From Aurantimonas marianensis (GTDB lineage Bacteria > Pseudomonadota > Alphaproteobacteria > Rhizobiales > Rhizobiaceae): a stretch of 64,000 nucleotides of DNA. Shown here in pieces: positions 19,566 through 28,026 of the stretch. Where the stretch lies: assembly GCF_024195285.1 (NCBI RefSeq), contig NZ_JALHBS010000048.1, positions 26,907 to 90,906 on the forward strand, in the 5' to 3' direction. Each line of letters starts with the position of its first letter. Position 1 is the stretch's first letter. Position numbers and translations under genes: made by a program. The notes under the pieces are model-generated. The model was not told where the DNA came from. It did no database searches and worked only from the letters and a program-made list of their open reading frames with translations.

Positions 19566-21941
19566 TCAGCCACGGTCTCCGCCGGCGCTATCGATGTCGC
19601 TGTCGCTGGGCGGAATCGGATGGCCCGCCGCGTCGGTGGAGCCGTAGTCCGAGCCGCTGGTCTCCTGCGTCGCTCGCCCCGCGTCGCTCGACCTGGGCCC
19701 CGCGTCGATCTGGCGCCTTCCCGGCGCGACCATCTCCTCGGCCGCTATGCGCACGGGCGGCGCCTTGCCGGCCCTGTCCTCTCCGAACCAGACCGTCATA
19801 TGCGGGAACGGAATTTCAATGCCACGTTCGTCGGCAAGGCGCTTCACGATCTCGCGATAGGCGCGACCTACACCCCATTGGGTGCTTGGCTTGGTCATGA
19901 CACGGGCACGCACGACGACAGCCGAATCGCCAAGCTCCTGTACACCCCACATGTCGAGATCACTGATCAGATTGGCACCGACCGAGCTTTCCTTCAGTTC
20001 CTCGAAGGCGTCGTGCATCATCTGCTTCACGTCCTCGACATTTTCCCGATACGCGACCCCGATATCGGCGACGTAATAGGCGAAATCCTTGGAGTAGTTG
20101 GCGACCTGATCGACCGACGAGAACGGGATGAGATACCAGGTTCCGTCGACGGTCCTGAGCCCGACCGAGCGCACGGTGAGCTGTTCGACGACGCCGGAAA
20201 CACCATTTAATTCGACGATATCACCCTCGTTCATGGCATTCTGGATCTGGATGAAGGCGCCGGTGATGATGTCCTGCACAAACTTTTGGGCACCGAAACC
20301 GATCGCCAGACCGACGACACCCGCACCGGCGAGCAGCGGCGCGATATCAATGCCGATTTGCGACAGGACCAGCATCGACACGATCACCACCATGGTGATG
20401 GTGAAGGCGTTGCGAAACAGCGAGAGCAACGTGCGTTCCCGCGCGGTCGGAACCGAGCCGAAATTCGGATTCATCCGATATTCGATCCAGGACGAGACGC
20501 CGATATAGAAGGCCACGCCGATAGCCAGGATGACGCCGGCCCCGATGAGGCTGCCCATGACGCGCTGGCTCAGCAGGCCGCCCAAACCGAAGCGGAAGCT
20601 GAACAGATGCCACGACTCCAGTATGACCCCGAGAACGATGAGGACGACGACGACCCGAACCACGGTGAGCATTTTCGGGATGAACGCATTCACGCGCCTT
20701 TCCAGCAGCGGTATCCGCTCGCGCCAGCCCTGCGGGATCGGAATGCCTTTGGCGATTATCCGTGACAGGATGGAGACGATCAGTCCGCCTAACGCCATCG
20801 CGCCGATCGACTTGAGGGTCGCGGTGACGACGAAGCTCAGACCTGAATCAGGACTTTGCAGCCACACCACGAACAGCGCCAGCACGAAGCCGATGGCCAG
20901 TATCCACCAGACCTGTCCGATGAACGCGTTGAAGCGCGCGCCGAAGCTCTTGTCGCCATGGTGCTTGGCGCGCTTCAGGCGTTCGCGGACGATGCCGCGG
21001 TTCTTCAGGATCAGGCCGACCGCGAGGAACAGCGACAACACTACGCCGATGAGCCGGGTGGCATCGGCTGCCGCCACGCTCGAAGACTGCTGCACGATCG
21101 GGGCGACGAAGAGAAACGTGTAGCCGAGAATCGAGATCAGACGGGAAATCCAGAAGTACCAATAGCTCGCCTGGCGGTCTGAAAACGGTGTCAGGCGAAG
21201 CTTGGGATAGGTCGGGGCAACGAATGTCCCGAGCGCCACCTTGATCATCTCGATCAAAAGGAAACCATTGAGGAACAGGGCCTGATTGAGGCCCGGCCGA
21301 CCGCCGAAGAAGATGGTTGCCGCCACGTAGCCGGCCGCCCAGCTACCGACGATCGATACCGCGTCTACAAGGGCGGAAAGAAGCAGAAGCAGCAATTTGC
21401 GCACGGGGCCCGACTGCGAGGCTTCGGCCGCGAGCCGGCGAAAAATGGGCGTCTTCAGCAGACGGCTCGCAGCCAGGACAAGAAACACGACGATGGCAAC
21501 GAGACCGACCGGCAAGGTCGCCACAAGGACGTTCGGGAGGTCGATAGCACCAGCACCGGCCAGTATGGCGAGCGCCGAGCTTGCGCTTTGCCGCAGATTT
21601 CCCCAGGTCTCGGCGACACCGCCGATGAGGGCCCGGGTGGATGCGGCGATCTCTCCGGGCAACGTTCCGATGACCGGCGCTCCGCCAGGCTGGGCGGCGC
21701 CATTCGTGCCCTCGGCTTCTGGCGCCTTGTAGGCCGCGGCTTTCAGTGATTCGACGAGTTTGGCGCGAGTCTCGTCGTTCTCCAGGATTTTGATCAGATC
21801 ATCGAGATTGGCTGTATCGCCGGATCCGGCGGTCGCCGACGTGGTGCTGGAAAGCCCGGGAATCTGCGCCGCGCTGGTCCCGGCCCATAACCCGAAGCCA
21901 AGAAACAGTAAGGTGACGGCAAACGTCGTAAGTCGTTGCAT
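19566..21941 (-). CDS. MscS-family mechanosensitive ion channel with large N-terminal membrane domain
   Basis: A 791-residue inner-membrane protein. Residues 1 to about 27 (MQRLTTFAVTLLFLGFG..SAAQ) are a signal peptide, followed by a periplasmic helical segment. Then come about ten transmembrane helices and a C-terminal MscS core. The pore helix is visible as PLLAGAGVVGLAIGFGAQKF and the beta domain as GDIVELNGVSGVVEQLTVR. Such long MscS paralogues (YbdG/MscK-like) release osmolytes on hypo-osmotic shock or serve as osmosensors. The start was chosen at the signal peptide; the 66 codons upstream overlap the tig terminator and tig end. The last 50 residues are hydrophilic and variable. Confidence 0.9.
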   Translation of the reverse strand: MQRLTTFAVTLLFLGFGLWAGTSAAQIPGLSSTTSATAGSGDTANLDDLIKILENDETRAKLVESLKAAAYKAPEAEGTNGAAQPGGAPVIGTLPGEIAASTRALIGGVAETWGNLRQSASSALAILAGAGAIDLPNVLVATLPVGLVAIVVFLVLAASRLLKTPIFRRLAAEASQSGPVRKLLLLLLSALVDAVSIVGSWAAGYVAATIFFGGRPGLNQALFLNGFLLIEMIKVALGTFVAPTYPKLRLTPFSDRQASYWYFWISRLISILGYTFLFVAPIVQQSSSVAAADATRLIGVVLSLFLAVGLILKNRGIVRERLKRAKHHGDKSFGARFNAFIGQVWWILAIGFVLALFVVWLQSPDSGLSFVVTATLKSIGAMALGGLIVSILSRIIAKGIPIPQGWRERIPLLERRVNAFIPKMLTVVRVVVVLIVLGVILESWHLFSFRFGLGGLLSQRVMGSLIGAGVILAIGVAFYIGVSSWIEYRMNPNFGSVPTARERTLLSLFRNAFTITMVVIVSMLVLSQIGIDIAPLLAGAGVVGLAIGFGAQKFVQDIITGAFIQIQNAMNEGDIVELNGVSGVVEQLTVRSVGLRTVDGTWYLIPFSSVDQVANYSKDFAYYVADIGVAYRENVEDVKQMMHDAFEELKESSVGANLISDLDMWGVQELGDSAVVVRARVMTKPSTQWGVGRAYREIVKRLADERGIEIPFPHMTVWFGEDRAGKAPPVRIAAEEMVAPGRRQIDAGPRSSDAGRATQETSGSDYGSTDAAGHPIPPSDSDIDSAGGDRG

Positions 21942-22051
21942 ACCGGAAATAGCCTGTGTCGTTTGGCGTGAGCTGACGCCTTCCGCTCTCGAGCCCGATC
22001 TATCGACCTGGGCTTTGACGAGACTGAGGCCCAAGACCGACAGCGCCACGC

Positions 22052-22079
22052 AAAAAGGGGCCGGCTTTCGCCGACCCCA
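22052..22079 (-). terminator. Intrinsic terminator of tig
   Basis: Reading leftward, the hairpin GGGGTCGGCGAAAGCCGGCCCC is followed by TTTTTG. It begins about 32 bases after the tig stop codon. Confidence 0.85.
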
Positions 22080-22110
22080 CGTTACATTTCGCTTCACAAA
22101 ATAGCGCGCA

Positions 22111-23475
22111 TCAGGAGGCGAGCGCCGCTTCCTTGTCATTATCGTCCTCGGCCATCAGATCTTCCTTGCTGACGGTCTTGTCGGTGACGTCGACCTCGGC
22201 AAGGAGGTGATCGACGACCTTCTCCTCATAGAGCGGCGCTCTGAGGCTTGCCACGGCGTCCGGCGTCTTCTGGAAGTACTCGTAGACCTCCTGCTCCTGT
22301 CCGGGGTAGCGGCGAACCTGCTCGAACATAGCGCGCTGCAGCTCCTCGTCGGTGATCTGCACGCCAGCCTTTTCGCCGATTTCCGACAAGACCAGGCCAA
22401 GCCGGACCCGACGTTCGGCCAGGCGACGGTACTCGGCCTTAGCGTCCTCCTCTGTCGTGTCCTCGTCCTCGAAGCTCTTGCCGTTCTGCTTCAGCTCGTT
22501 TTCGACCTGGGTCCAGATATTGGTGAACTCGGCTTCGACGAGCTTCTCCGGTAAGGCGAAGTCATAGGTTTCGTCGAGCGCATCGAGCAGCTGCCGCTTG
22601 ACCTTCTGGCGTGTGGCAAGGCCGTACTGGCTTTCGATCTGCTCGCGCACGACCGTCCGCAGCCGCTCGAGCGATTCGAGCCCCAGTTTCTTGGCCATCT
22701 CGTCGTCGATCGCCGTCTCGACCGGCGCCGAGACCTCCTTGACAGTGACGTCGAAGGTGGCGGCCTTGCCGGCGAGATGGGCGGCGCCGTAATCCTCGGG
22801 GAATGTCAGCTCGACCGTCTTCTCGTCGCCCGCCTTGACGCCGACGAGCTGCTGCTCGAAGCCGGGAATGAACTGGTTGGAGCCCAGCACCAGATTGGAA
22901 TCGGTGGCCGCACCGCCGTCGAAGGCTTCGCCGTCGATCTTGCCGACGAAGTCCATGGTGACACGATCGCCGTCCTTGGCCTTGCCCTTCTTGGGCTCGT
23001 AGGTCCTGGCGTTCTCCGCGATCCGCTTGACCTGTTCGTCGATCTCCTCGTCGGAAACCTCGACGACCGGGCGCTCGATCTTGATGCCCGTGGTGTCCTT
23101 GAGCTCGATTGCCGGGAGCGTCTCGTAGGCGAGCGTGAACTTGAAGTCCGACTGGCCGCTCAGAACCTTCTCCGCCTCGCCCTCGTCCTCGGTCATCCCG
23201 ATCTCGGGCTGCATGGCGGAACGCTCGTTGCGCTCGGCGATGACCGTGCGAGGCGTTTCCGTCAGGATCTGGTTGACGATCTCGGCCATCATCGACTTGC
23301 CGTACATCTTGCGAAGATGTGCGACGGGGACCTTGCCCGGCCGGAAACCCTTCAGCCGCACCTGGTCCTTGGCCTCGTAGAGCCGTGTCTGGAGGCGCGC
23401 TTCAAGATCCGAGGCGGGCACGACGATCTCGATCTCGCGCTTCAGCCCCTCGGCCTTGGTCTCCGTTACCTGCAT
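22111..23475 (-). CDS. tig: Trigger factor (ribosome-associated peptidyl-prolyl isomerase)
   Basis: Chaperone of 454 residues that binds ribosomes near the exit tunnel and assists nascent chains. The ribosome-binding signature appears as [18 protein letters not shown] (about residues 42-59). A central FKBP-type domain contains [20 protein letters not shown] and [15 protein letters not shown]. The C-terminal two-thirds is the helical chaperone body. The acidic tail ends [13 protein letters not shown]. It is monocistronic, with its own terminator, and is upstream of clpP-clpX-lon in the direction of transcription, with the MscS gene in between. Confidence 0.97.
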   Translation of the reverse strand: MQVTETKAEGLKREIEIVVPASDLEARLQTRLYEAKDQVRLKGFRPGKVPVAHLRKMYGKSMMAEIVNQILTETPRTVIAERNERSAMQPEIGMTEDEGEAEKVLSGQSDFKFTLAYETLPAIELKDTTGIKIERPVVEVSDEEIDEQVKRIAENARTYEPKKGKAKDGDRVTMDFVGKIDGEAFDGGAATDSNLVLGSNQFIPGFEQQLVGVKAGDEKTVELTFPEDYGAAHLAGKAATFDVTVKEVSAPVETAIDDEMAKKLGLESLERLRTVVREQIESQYGLATRQKVKRQLLDALDETYDFALPEKLVEAEFTNIWTQVENELKQNGKSFEDEDTTEEDAKAEYRRLAERRVRLGLVLSEIGEKAGVQITDEELQRAMFEQVRRYPGQEQEVYEYFQKTPDAVASLRAPLYEEKVVDHLLAEVDVTDKTVSKEDLMAEDDNDKEAALAS

Positions 23476-23552
23476 TCTCGATACCTTCTTGATCTTGCCA
23501 GGGCCGACCTGTGCCGACCGAGCCCGTTATGAATTCCTTGAAAGCGCCCGAA

Positions 23553-23637
23553 TGGTGCGGGTGGAGGGACTTGAACCCCCATGCCTCTCGGCGCTTGGAC
23601 CTAAACCAAGTGCGTCTGCCAATTCCGCCACACCCGC
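23553..23637 (-). tRNA. tRNA-Leu (TAG)
   Basis: 85-base minus-strand tRNA with a class II long variable arm. It starts GCGGGTGTGGCGGAATTGG and ends with an encoded CCA. The acceptor stem GCGGGTG pairs with CACCCGC. The anticodon arm CTTGG-TTTAGGT-CCAAG presents TAG. Confidence 0.97.
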
Positions 23638-24058
23638 ATGGTGCGCCGAACAATGGGCGACGCGAGGCGCGCGCCTCTATATCACCGGCATTCCGGCCAC
23701 GAAAGGGCAAATTTGGCTTGAATCGGCCGTGCGCCCTGTTTGGAGAAGACCAGCGCCGACCGACGCCGATTGAGGACCGACGCGGCCTGATGCCTCACAC
23801 GATGCTTAACCGCAGCTTAACGAAACGCTCACGCAGCACGCCTCGCAGAGCCCGAATGTCCCGATCCTCTCATCAACATATTGATTTCGCTCGTGTTGCG
23901 CCATATTTTTGTTGCGTTGCACAAATTGCAAAGCTGCCATGCGTTTGGACGGCTGGCATCCTTCGATCCGGCCGCCTAACTTCCTGGTCAACGAGGCGAC
24001 GCTGAGGGATCAACCGGGCCGCTTCAATCGATTAAAGTCAGACAACCAGGTGAAGACA
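23638..24058. other. Intergenic region upstream of the DUF1127 gene
   Basis: This 421-base stretch has no recognisable gene. The segment 23870-23935 is markedly AT-richer than its surroundings. It contains a TTGATT (23881-23886) and TATTTT (23904-23909) pair spaced 17 bases apart, and a perfect inverted repeat TTGCA-N5-TGCAA (23917-23931). These could be the promoter and an operator for the DUF1127/small-RNA unit. No RpoH-type box is convincing. Confidence 0.35.
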
Positions 24059-24202
24059 ATGAACATCGTCCGCTCTTACAACAACTGGCGCCGCTACCGC
24101 GAGACGGTCAACGAATTGAGCCGTCTGTCGCAGCGCGAACTCACCGGCTTCGGCATCGCCCGCGGCGACATCAGCGCGATCGCTCGCCGCACGGTCGGCT
24201 GA
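24059..24202 (+). CDS. DUF1127 small protein (YjiS-like, CcaF1 type)
   Basis: A 47-residue, arginine-rich protein starting MNIVRSYNNWRRYRETVNEL and ending with SRLSQRELTGFGIARGDISA and IARRTVG. The pattern WRRYRxTxxELxxLSxRELxDxGIxRxxI is the DUF1127 signature. Short DUF1127 proteins of this kind are linked in Rhodobacter and rhizobia to stress responses and to RNA binding (CcaF1) and, in several species, lie directly before cuckoo/CcsR small RNAs, exactly as here. The start follows AGGTGAAGAC. Longer upstream frames lack similarity. The unusual basic composition fits an RNA-binding role, but that is inference. Confidence 0.9.
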   Translation: MNIVRSYNNWRRYRETVNELSRLSQRELTGFGIARGDISAIARRTVG

Positions 24203-24232
24203 ACGGCCACCTGACCCATTCGGTTTCGCGAC

Positions 24233-24338
24233 GGCCCATCCTCCTCCCAGGGCCTAGCGGATAAAGGTCCGCCCATCTTCCTCCCAGAATGGGGCGGATC
24301 TTTCAAAGACGCCCGCCGGGTCCTCCCCCCGGCGGGCG
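24233..24338 (+). ncRNA. Cuckoo/CcsR-like small RNA, unit 1
   Basis: Hairpin a spans 24233-24254 (GGCCC stem, loop with CCTCCTCCC at 24240-24248). Hairpin b spans 24265-24301 (AGGTCCGCCC pairing with GGGCGGATCT; loop contains TTCCTCCC). Hairpin c spans 24310-24338 (11-base-pair stem, loop TCCTCCC). CCTCCTCCC is complementary to Shine-Dalgarno sequences. In Rhodobacter sphaeroides the CcsR RNAs with this motif are cotranscribed with a DUF1127 gene and processed to single RNAs; the same organisation is inferred here. Confidence 0.75.
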
Positions 24339-24356
24339 CCATAAAGATCAAAGTTT

Positions 24357-24464
24357 CGCCGAGGGTTGTTCCTCCCAGACCCCGAGGCGGACAAGTGCCC
24401 GCGCATCCTCCTCCCAGCGCGGGCATCTCTCGGTCGGCCGTCGGGTCCTCCCCCCGGCGGCCGA
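24357..24464 (+). ncRNA. Cuckoo/CcsR-like small RNA, unit 2
   Basis: Hairpin a spans 24357-24389 (CGCC/GGCG outer stem with an internal loop, loop containing TTCCTCCC). Hairpin b spans 24396-24425 (TGCCCGCGC/GCGCGGGCA, loop ATCCTCCTCCCA). Hairpin c spans 24434-24464 (12-base-pair stem, loop TCCTCCC). Strand is taken from the DUF1127 gene and from the loop motif. Confidence 0.75.
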
Positions 24465-24485
24465 TGAGAGGGAAGTTTCGCTGAA

Positions 24486-24586
24486 GGTCCACCTCCTCCC
24501 GGGCCGGATGCGGATTGTAGCCTGCGCATCCTCCTCCCAGCGCAGGTACGTTTGAAACCCGTCGGGTCCTCCCCCCGGCGGGTTTC
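24486..24586 (+). ncRNA. Cuckoo/CcsR-like small RNA, unit 3
   Basis: Hairpin a spans 24486-24505 (GGTCC/GGGCC, loop with CCTCCTCCC at 24492-24500). Hairpin b spans 24521-24546 (CCTGCGC/GCGCAGG, loop ATCCTCCTCCCA). Hairpin c spans 24554-24586 (13-base-pair stem GAAACCCGTCGGG/CCCGGCGGGTTTC, loop TCCTCCC). Hairpin c is the longest of the three and is followed by GTCGTTTCC, so it may also end the transcript, although the T run is poor. Confidence 0.75.
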
Positions 24587-24672
24587 GTCGTTTCCGGGCG
24601 TGGTGGGCGCCTTTATTGTCGTCCAATGCTCTCGACGCGCATCCGACCCTTTCGGGATGGCGCACCGGCTGC

Positions 24673-24678
24673 TAGAAT
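24673..24678 (+). promoter_or_regulatory. Candidate -10 box giving a leaderless trmFO transcript
   Basis: TAGAAT ends only 7 bases before the trmFO ATG at 24686. A transcript starting the usual 6-8 bases after a -10 box would start at or next to the ATG. No Shine-Dalgarno sequence is present (the bases before ATG are CTTTTCC). The -35 region is weak. Confidence 0.3.
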
Positions 24679-24685
24679 CTTTTCC

Positions 24686-26107
24686 ATGTCGAACAAACCC
24701 ATTCATGTCGTCGGCGGCGGGCTCGCCGGCTCCGAGGCCGCGTGGCAGATCGCCGAGCGCGGCATCGCAGTGGTGCTCCACGAAATGCGGCCCGTGCGCG
24801 GTACCGACGCACACCAGACGGATCGCTTCGCGGAACTGGTGTGCTCGAACTCATTTCGCTCGGATGACAGCGAAACCAATGCCGTCGGCGTCCTGCACGC
24901 GGAAATGCGGCTGGCGAACTCGCTGATCATGCGCGCGGCCGACGCCCATCAGGTGCCGGCCGGCAGCGCGCTCGCCGTCGACCGTGAAGGGTTCGCGCAG
25001 GCCGTCACGACGGCGATCGAGGACCATCCTCTGATCCGGATCGAACGCGGCGAAGTCGAAGGTTTGCCGCCCGAGGAATGGGGCCCCAGCATCGTCGCCA
25101 CCGGTCCGCTGACAGCGCCCGCCCTGGCCGAGTCCATTCGCGCCGCGACGGGATCGGATGCGCTGGCCTTCTTCGACGCGATCGCGCCGATCGTCCATTT
25201 CGATTCGATCGATCTGGACAAAGCCTGGTTCCAGTCGCGCTACGACAAGGTCGGCCCCGGCGGCACCGGCAAGGACTACATCAACTGCCCGCTCGACAAG
25301 GAAACCTACGAGCGCTTCGTGGCGGCGCTCATCGAGGGTGACCGCACCGAGTTCAAGGAATGGGAAGGCACGCCCTATTTCGACGGTTGTCTGCCGATCG
25401 AGGTGATGGCGGAGCGAGGCCCCGAGACACTTCGCCATGGCCCGATGAAGCCGATGGGTCTGACCAACGCCCACGAGCCCGACATCAAGCCCTATGCGGT
25501 CGTGCAGCTGCGCCAGGACAATGCCCTCGGCACGCTCTATAATATCGTCGGTTTCCAGACGAAGCTGAAATACGGCGCCCAGGGTGATATCTTCCGAATG
25601 ATTCCGGGCCTCGAAAACGCCGAGTTCGCCCGACTGGGGGGCCTGCACCGCAACACCTATCTCAACTCGCCGGTGCTGCTCGATGCGACGCTGCGGCTCA
25701 AGGCCTTGCCGCATGTGCGCTTCGCCGGCCAGATCACCGGCTGCGAGGGTTACGTCGAATCGGCTGCGGTCGGCCTGATGACCGGGCGTTTCGCGGCCGC
25801 CGAGCGGCTCGGCGAGACATTGACCCCACCGCCGCAGACGACGGCGATGGGCGCGCTCGTCGCTCACATCACCGGCGGTCATCTGGCTCACGAAGAAGAC
25901 GGCGGCAAGCGTTCGTTCCAGCCGATGAACGTTAATTTCGGCCTGTTCCCGCCGCTCGACCCCGGAACGATCCGGAAACCGGAAGGCCAGAAGCGATTTC
26001 GCGGCAAGGAAAAGGCGATCGCCAAGAAGAAGGCGATGTCAGCGCGTGCCCTCGCCGACTATGCCGCCTGGCTCGGGCTCGATCCGGTCGCCGCCGCCGC
26101 CGAGTGA
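24686..26107 (+). CDS. trmFO: Methylenetetrahydrofolate-tRNA-(uracil-5-)-methyltransferase TrmFO
   Basis: FAD- and folate-dependent enzyme of 473 residues that makes 5-methyluridine at position 54 of tRNA. The dinucleotide-binding motif is [16 protein letters not shown] near the N-terminus. Other family stretches are [30 protein letters not shown] with a conserved cysteine, [11 protein letters not shown] and [13 protein letters not shown]. The start [12 protein letters not shown] at 24686 matches homologues; the 20 codons upstream have no homology. No Shine-Dalgarno sequence precedes it. Its last 69 bases overlap, on the opposite strand, the end of the DUF4153 gene. Confidence 0.97.
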   Translation: MSNKPIHVVGGGLAGSEAAWQIAERGIAVVLHEMRPVRGTDAHQTDRFAELVCSNSFRSDDSETNAVGVLHAEMRLANSLIMRAADAHQVPAGSALAVDREGFAQAVTTAIEDHPLIRIERGEVEGLPPEEWGPSIVATGPLTAPALAESIRAATGSDALAFFDAIAPIVHFDSIDLDKAWFQSRYDKVGPGGTGKDYINCPLDKETYERFVAALIEGDRTEFKEWEGTPYFDGCLPIEVMAERGPETLRHGPMKPMGLTNAHEPDIKPYAVVQLRQDNALGTLYNIVGFQTKLKYGAQGDIFRMIPGLENAEFARLGGLHRNTYLNSPVLLDATLRLKALPHVRFAGQITGCEGYVESAAVGLMTGRFAAAERLGETLTPPPQTTAMGALVAHITGGHLAHEEDGGKRSFQPMNVNFGLFPPLDPGTIRKPEGQKRFRGKEKAIAKKKAMSARALADYAAWLGLDPVAAAAE

Positions 26108-27958
26108 CGTTTTCGCCGCGGCGCCAGCAGGCACTTCGACCGCTTCGGCCTGCCAGTCGGCGGCCCGGTAATAGAGCGCCAGGGTCGCCGAGAGGATCGC
26201 CCCGGTGTCGCGGGACAGCGACAATTGGCGCAGCGCCAGCCGGATTCGACGCCCGCTTGCGCTCGTGACATCGACGATCGGCGGCGCCAACCGATAAGGG
26301 TCGGTGGTAAAGACGGTTTCGGGCAGCGCGGCGATCGCATCCGCCAGATCGACGCGATCCGCGACGGCGCCGATCCGGATCGTGAGTTCCGAGCCCGAAA
26401 TCGCGAGCGCGACGTCGCCTGGTCGCGCCGGCATCACGCGTTTTGCTCCGCCGACGCCCTCGGTGACCGCTACAGCGCGTTCCAGCACCGCGCGATCGAA
26501 GCCGGCGAGATCGACGGCAGCCCCGGCGTTGGCGGCGAAGCTGCGAACCTCGCTCAGTGGCGACGGAGCAGCCAAGCCTAACTCGGCGAAGACCATATTC
26601 ATTTCCGTGCCGGGGCTGCCGCGCTTTGCCTCGGCGTAGCGCGCCGCTGCCCCGGGATCGAGAAAGGGCAGAATTCGGTCGAGTTCGCCGGCCTCTTCCA
26701 GCGCATAAAGACGCGAGCGCAACCGGACCTGTGCATTCGCGGGGCGATCGGCTGCGGGGATTCCGGACCCGACCATTCCGTCGCTCCAGCCGAATTCGGT
26801 CACGATCAGGCTGGTCTGACTTCGCCCTACCGTGCTCGCCGCGCCCCAGGGTCCGAACGAGGACAGTGCCAGCAGCATGATCGGAACCGACGCCATCCAC
26901 CGGATATCGCCGCGCGTGCGGGGTACGGCCTCCAGGCCAACCACGATCGCCGCCGCAACCGCGGCAAGAGCCAGATAGTAGCGCTCCAGCGTCACGCCCT
27001 CGGCCAGGATCCGCAGCGAGACGGCATAAAAGAGGAATGCGAGGGGGACGAGCAACGCCAACGCCCAGATCCGCGCCAACAGACGCGTCGGCCATGCCCC
27101 GCCCGCAATGAAGGGATCGCTTGCGATCCGCAGCGACAGCAGGAGGAATGCAAACGTGGCGACGATCCAGCCAATCTCGTTTTTCGGCACCTCCCCCGTG
27201 ACGAGGATTTTCGCGGCGTAGAGATGCAGCACGATCGCGGTAGCCAACACCAGCGGTGCCGCCACCCAGTCGACCAGGATCCGCACACCGGCAATCAGCC
27301 GGTCATCGCCAGTGATCGCGATCGTTTCGTCGAAGTCACGCGGGATGCGCCCAAGGGAAAACAGCGGTCCGATCAGGGCGAAGGCGGTCACATAGATGTG
27401 CTCGTAGGCGTCATTCGGCAGTCCGACATCGAGCAGAAACCGAATCATTTCCAGAATTGCGGACAGGCCGAGCACGAAAAGCAGCACCGACAGAAACGCC
27501 AGCGCGACGCCGACGATGGTCCCCAGGGAGAAGACCCAGAAGCGGCACGCGTCGTGCCGTCCGATATAAGGTGCCAGCGGAACGGCAAGAGTTGCGGCGA
27601 GGATCAAGGGTGGCGCGGTGACACCAAGGTCAGGCCCGAACCAGATCACGAGTCCGACGATCAATGCGGCCGCGATCGGCGAGACAACCCGTACTGACAC
27701 GGGCAAGCGCCGTGTCTCGGCGAAGATCGCCGCAACGACGGAACTCGCAGCCGCCCCGTAAAGTGCGGCGAGGAGCCAGACGAAATCGGCTTCGTTCGGC
27801 ACATAGATGTTCCGAACGGCGAGGTTGGAGACAATTGCGATCGCGACGACCAACAGCGTCGCGACCGGGAAGCGAAGGGCCGCGGAGCCGGCCCCTTCCG
27901 CGAGCGATTGCGTGAATCGGCCGAACCGGCCCGGGACGCGTTTCAATCTGCCGATCAT
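26039..27958 (-). CDS. DUF4153-type polytopic membrane protein
   Basis: A 639-residue protein. Residues about 30-380 contain ten or more transmembrane helices, and the C-terminal third (about 390-639) is soluble. Blocks such as [20 protein letters not shown] and [19 protein letters not shown] sequence match the DUF4153 family, for which no function is established. The start at 27958 is decided by GGGGATCGTC before the ATG; a longer frame to 27994 lacks a ribosome-binding site. The C-terminus overlaps the end of trmFO by 69 bases in a convergent arrangement, and the tail there is Gly/Glu-rich and probably unstructured. Confidence 0.85.
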   Translation of the reverse strand: MIGRLKRVPGRFGRFTQSLAEGAGSAALRFPVATLLVVAIAIVSNLAVRNIYVPNEADFVWLLAALYGAAASSVVAAIFAETRRLPVSVRVVSPIAAALIVGLVIWFGPDLGVTAPPLILAATLAVPLAPYIGRHDACRFWVFSLGTIVGVALAFLSVLLFVLGLSAILEMIRFLLDVGLPNDAYEHIYVTAFALIGPLFSLGRIPRDFDETIAITGDDRLIAGVRILVDWVAAPLVLATAIVLHLYAAKILVTGEVPKNEIGWIVATFAFLLLSLRIASDPFIAGGAWPTRLLARIWALALLVPLAFLFYAVSLRILAEGVTLERYYLALAAVAAAIVVGLEAVPRTRGDIRWMASVPIMLLALSSFGPWGAASTVGRSQTSLIVTEFGWSDGMVGSGIPAADRPANAQVRLRSRLYALEEAGELDRILPFLDPGAAARYAEAKRGSPGTEMNMVFAELGLAAPSPLSEVRSFAANAGAAVDLAGFDRAVLERAVAVTEGVGGAKRVMPARPGDVALAISGSELTIRIGAVADRVDLADAIAALPETVFTTDPYRLAPPIVDVTSASGRRIRLALRQLSLSRDTGAILSATLALYYRAADWQAEAVEVPAGAAAKTSLGGGGDRIEPEPGGIVGEGTR

Positions 27959-28026
27959 GACGATCCCCGTTGCGTCCCAGTCGCCCGTTTCCATATTGCA
28001 ACGGACCGGACAACCGTCTCACGCGA

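Larger units (their letters stand above)
24222..24600 (+). repeat. Three tandem copies of a 123-128-base hairpin module (cuckoo/CcsR-like array)
   Basis: Three direct repeats begin with a GTTTCGC-like lead at about 24224, 24352 and 24474. Each contains three hairpins in the same order, and each hairpin shows a CCTCC-containing loop. Nine such loops occur in 380 bases. The third hairpin of each unit has the identical seven-base loop TCCTCCC closed by CGGG/CCCG. Outer stem bases differ between units but keep pairing, for example CCCGCC/GGCGGG, GGCCGT/GCGGCC and ACCCGT/GCGGGT. This covariation inside one window argues for selected RNA structure. The array lies 19 bases after the DUF1127 stop and before trmFO. 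Confidence 0.85.

Noticed and set aside
24222..24600. A CRISPR array, because of regular repeats in a non-coding stretch.
   Set aside because: Repeats are 123-128 bases with internal hairpins of differing sequence; there are no short identical repeats with unique spacers and no cas genes.
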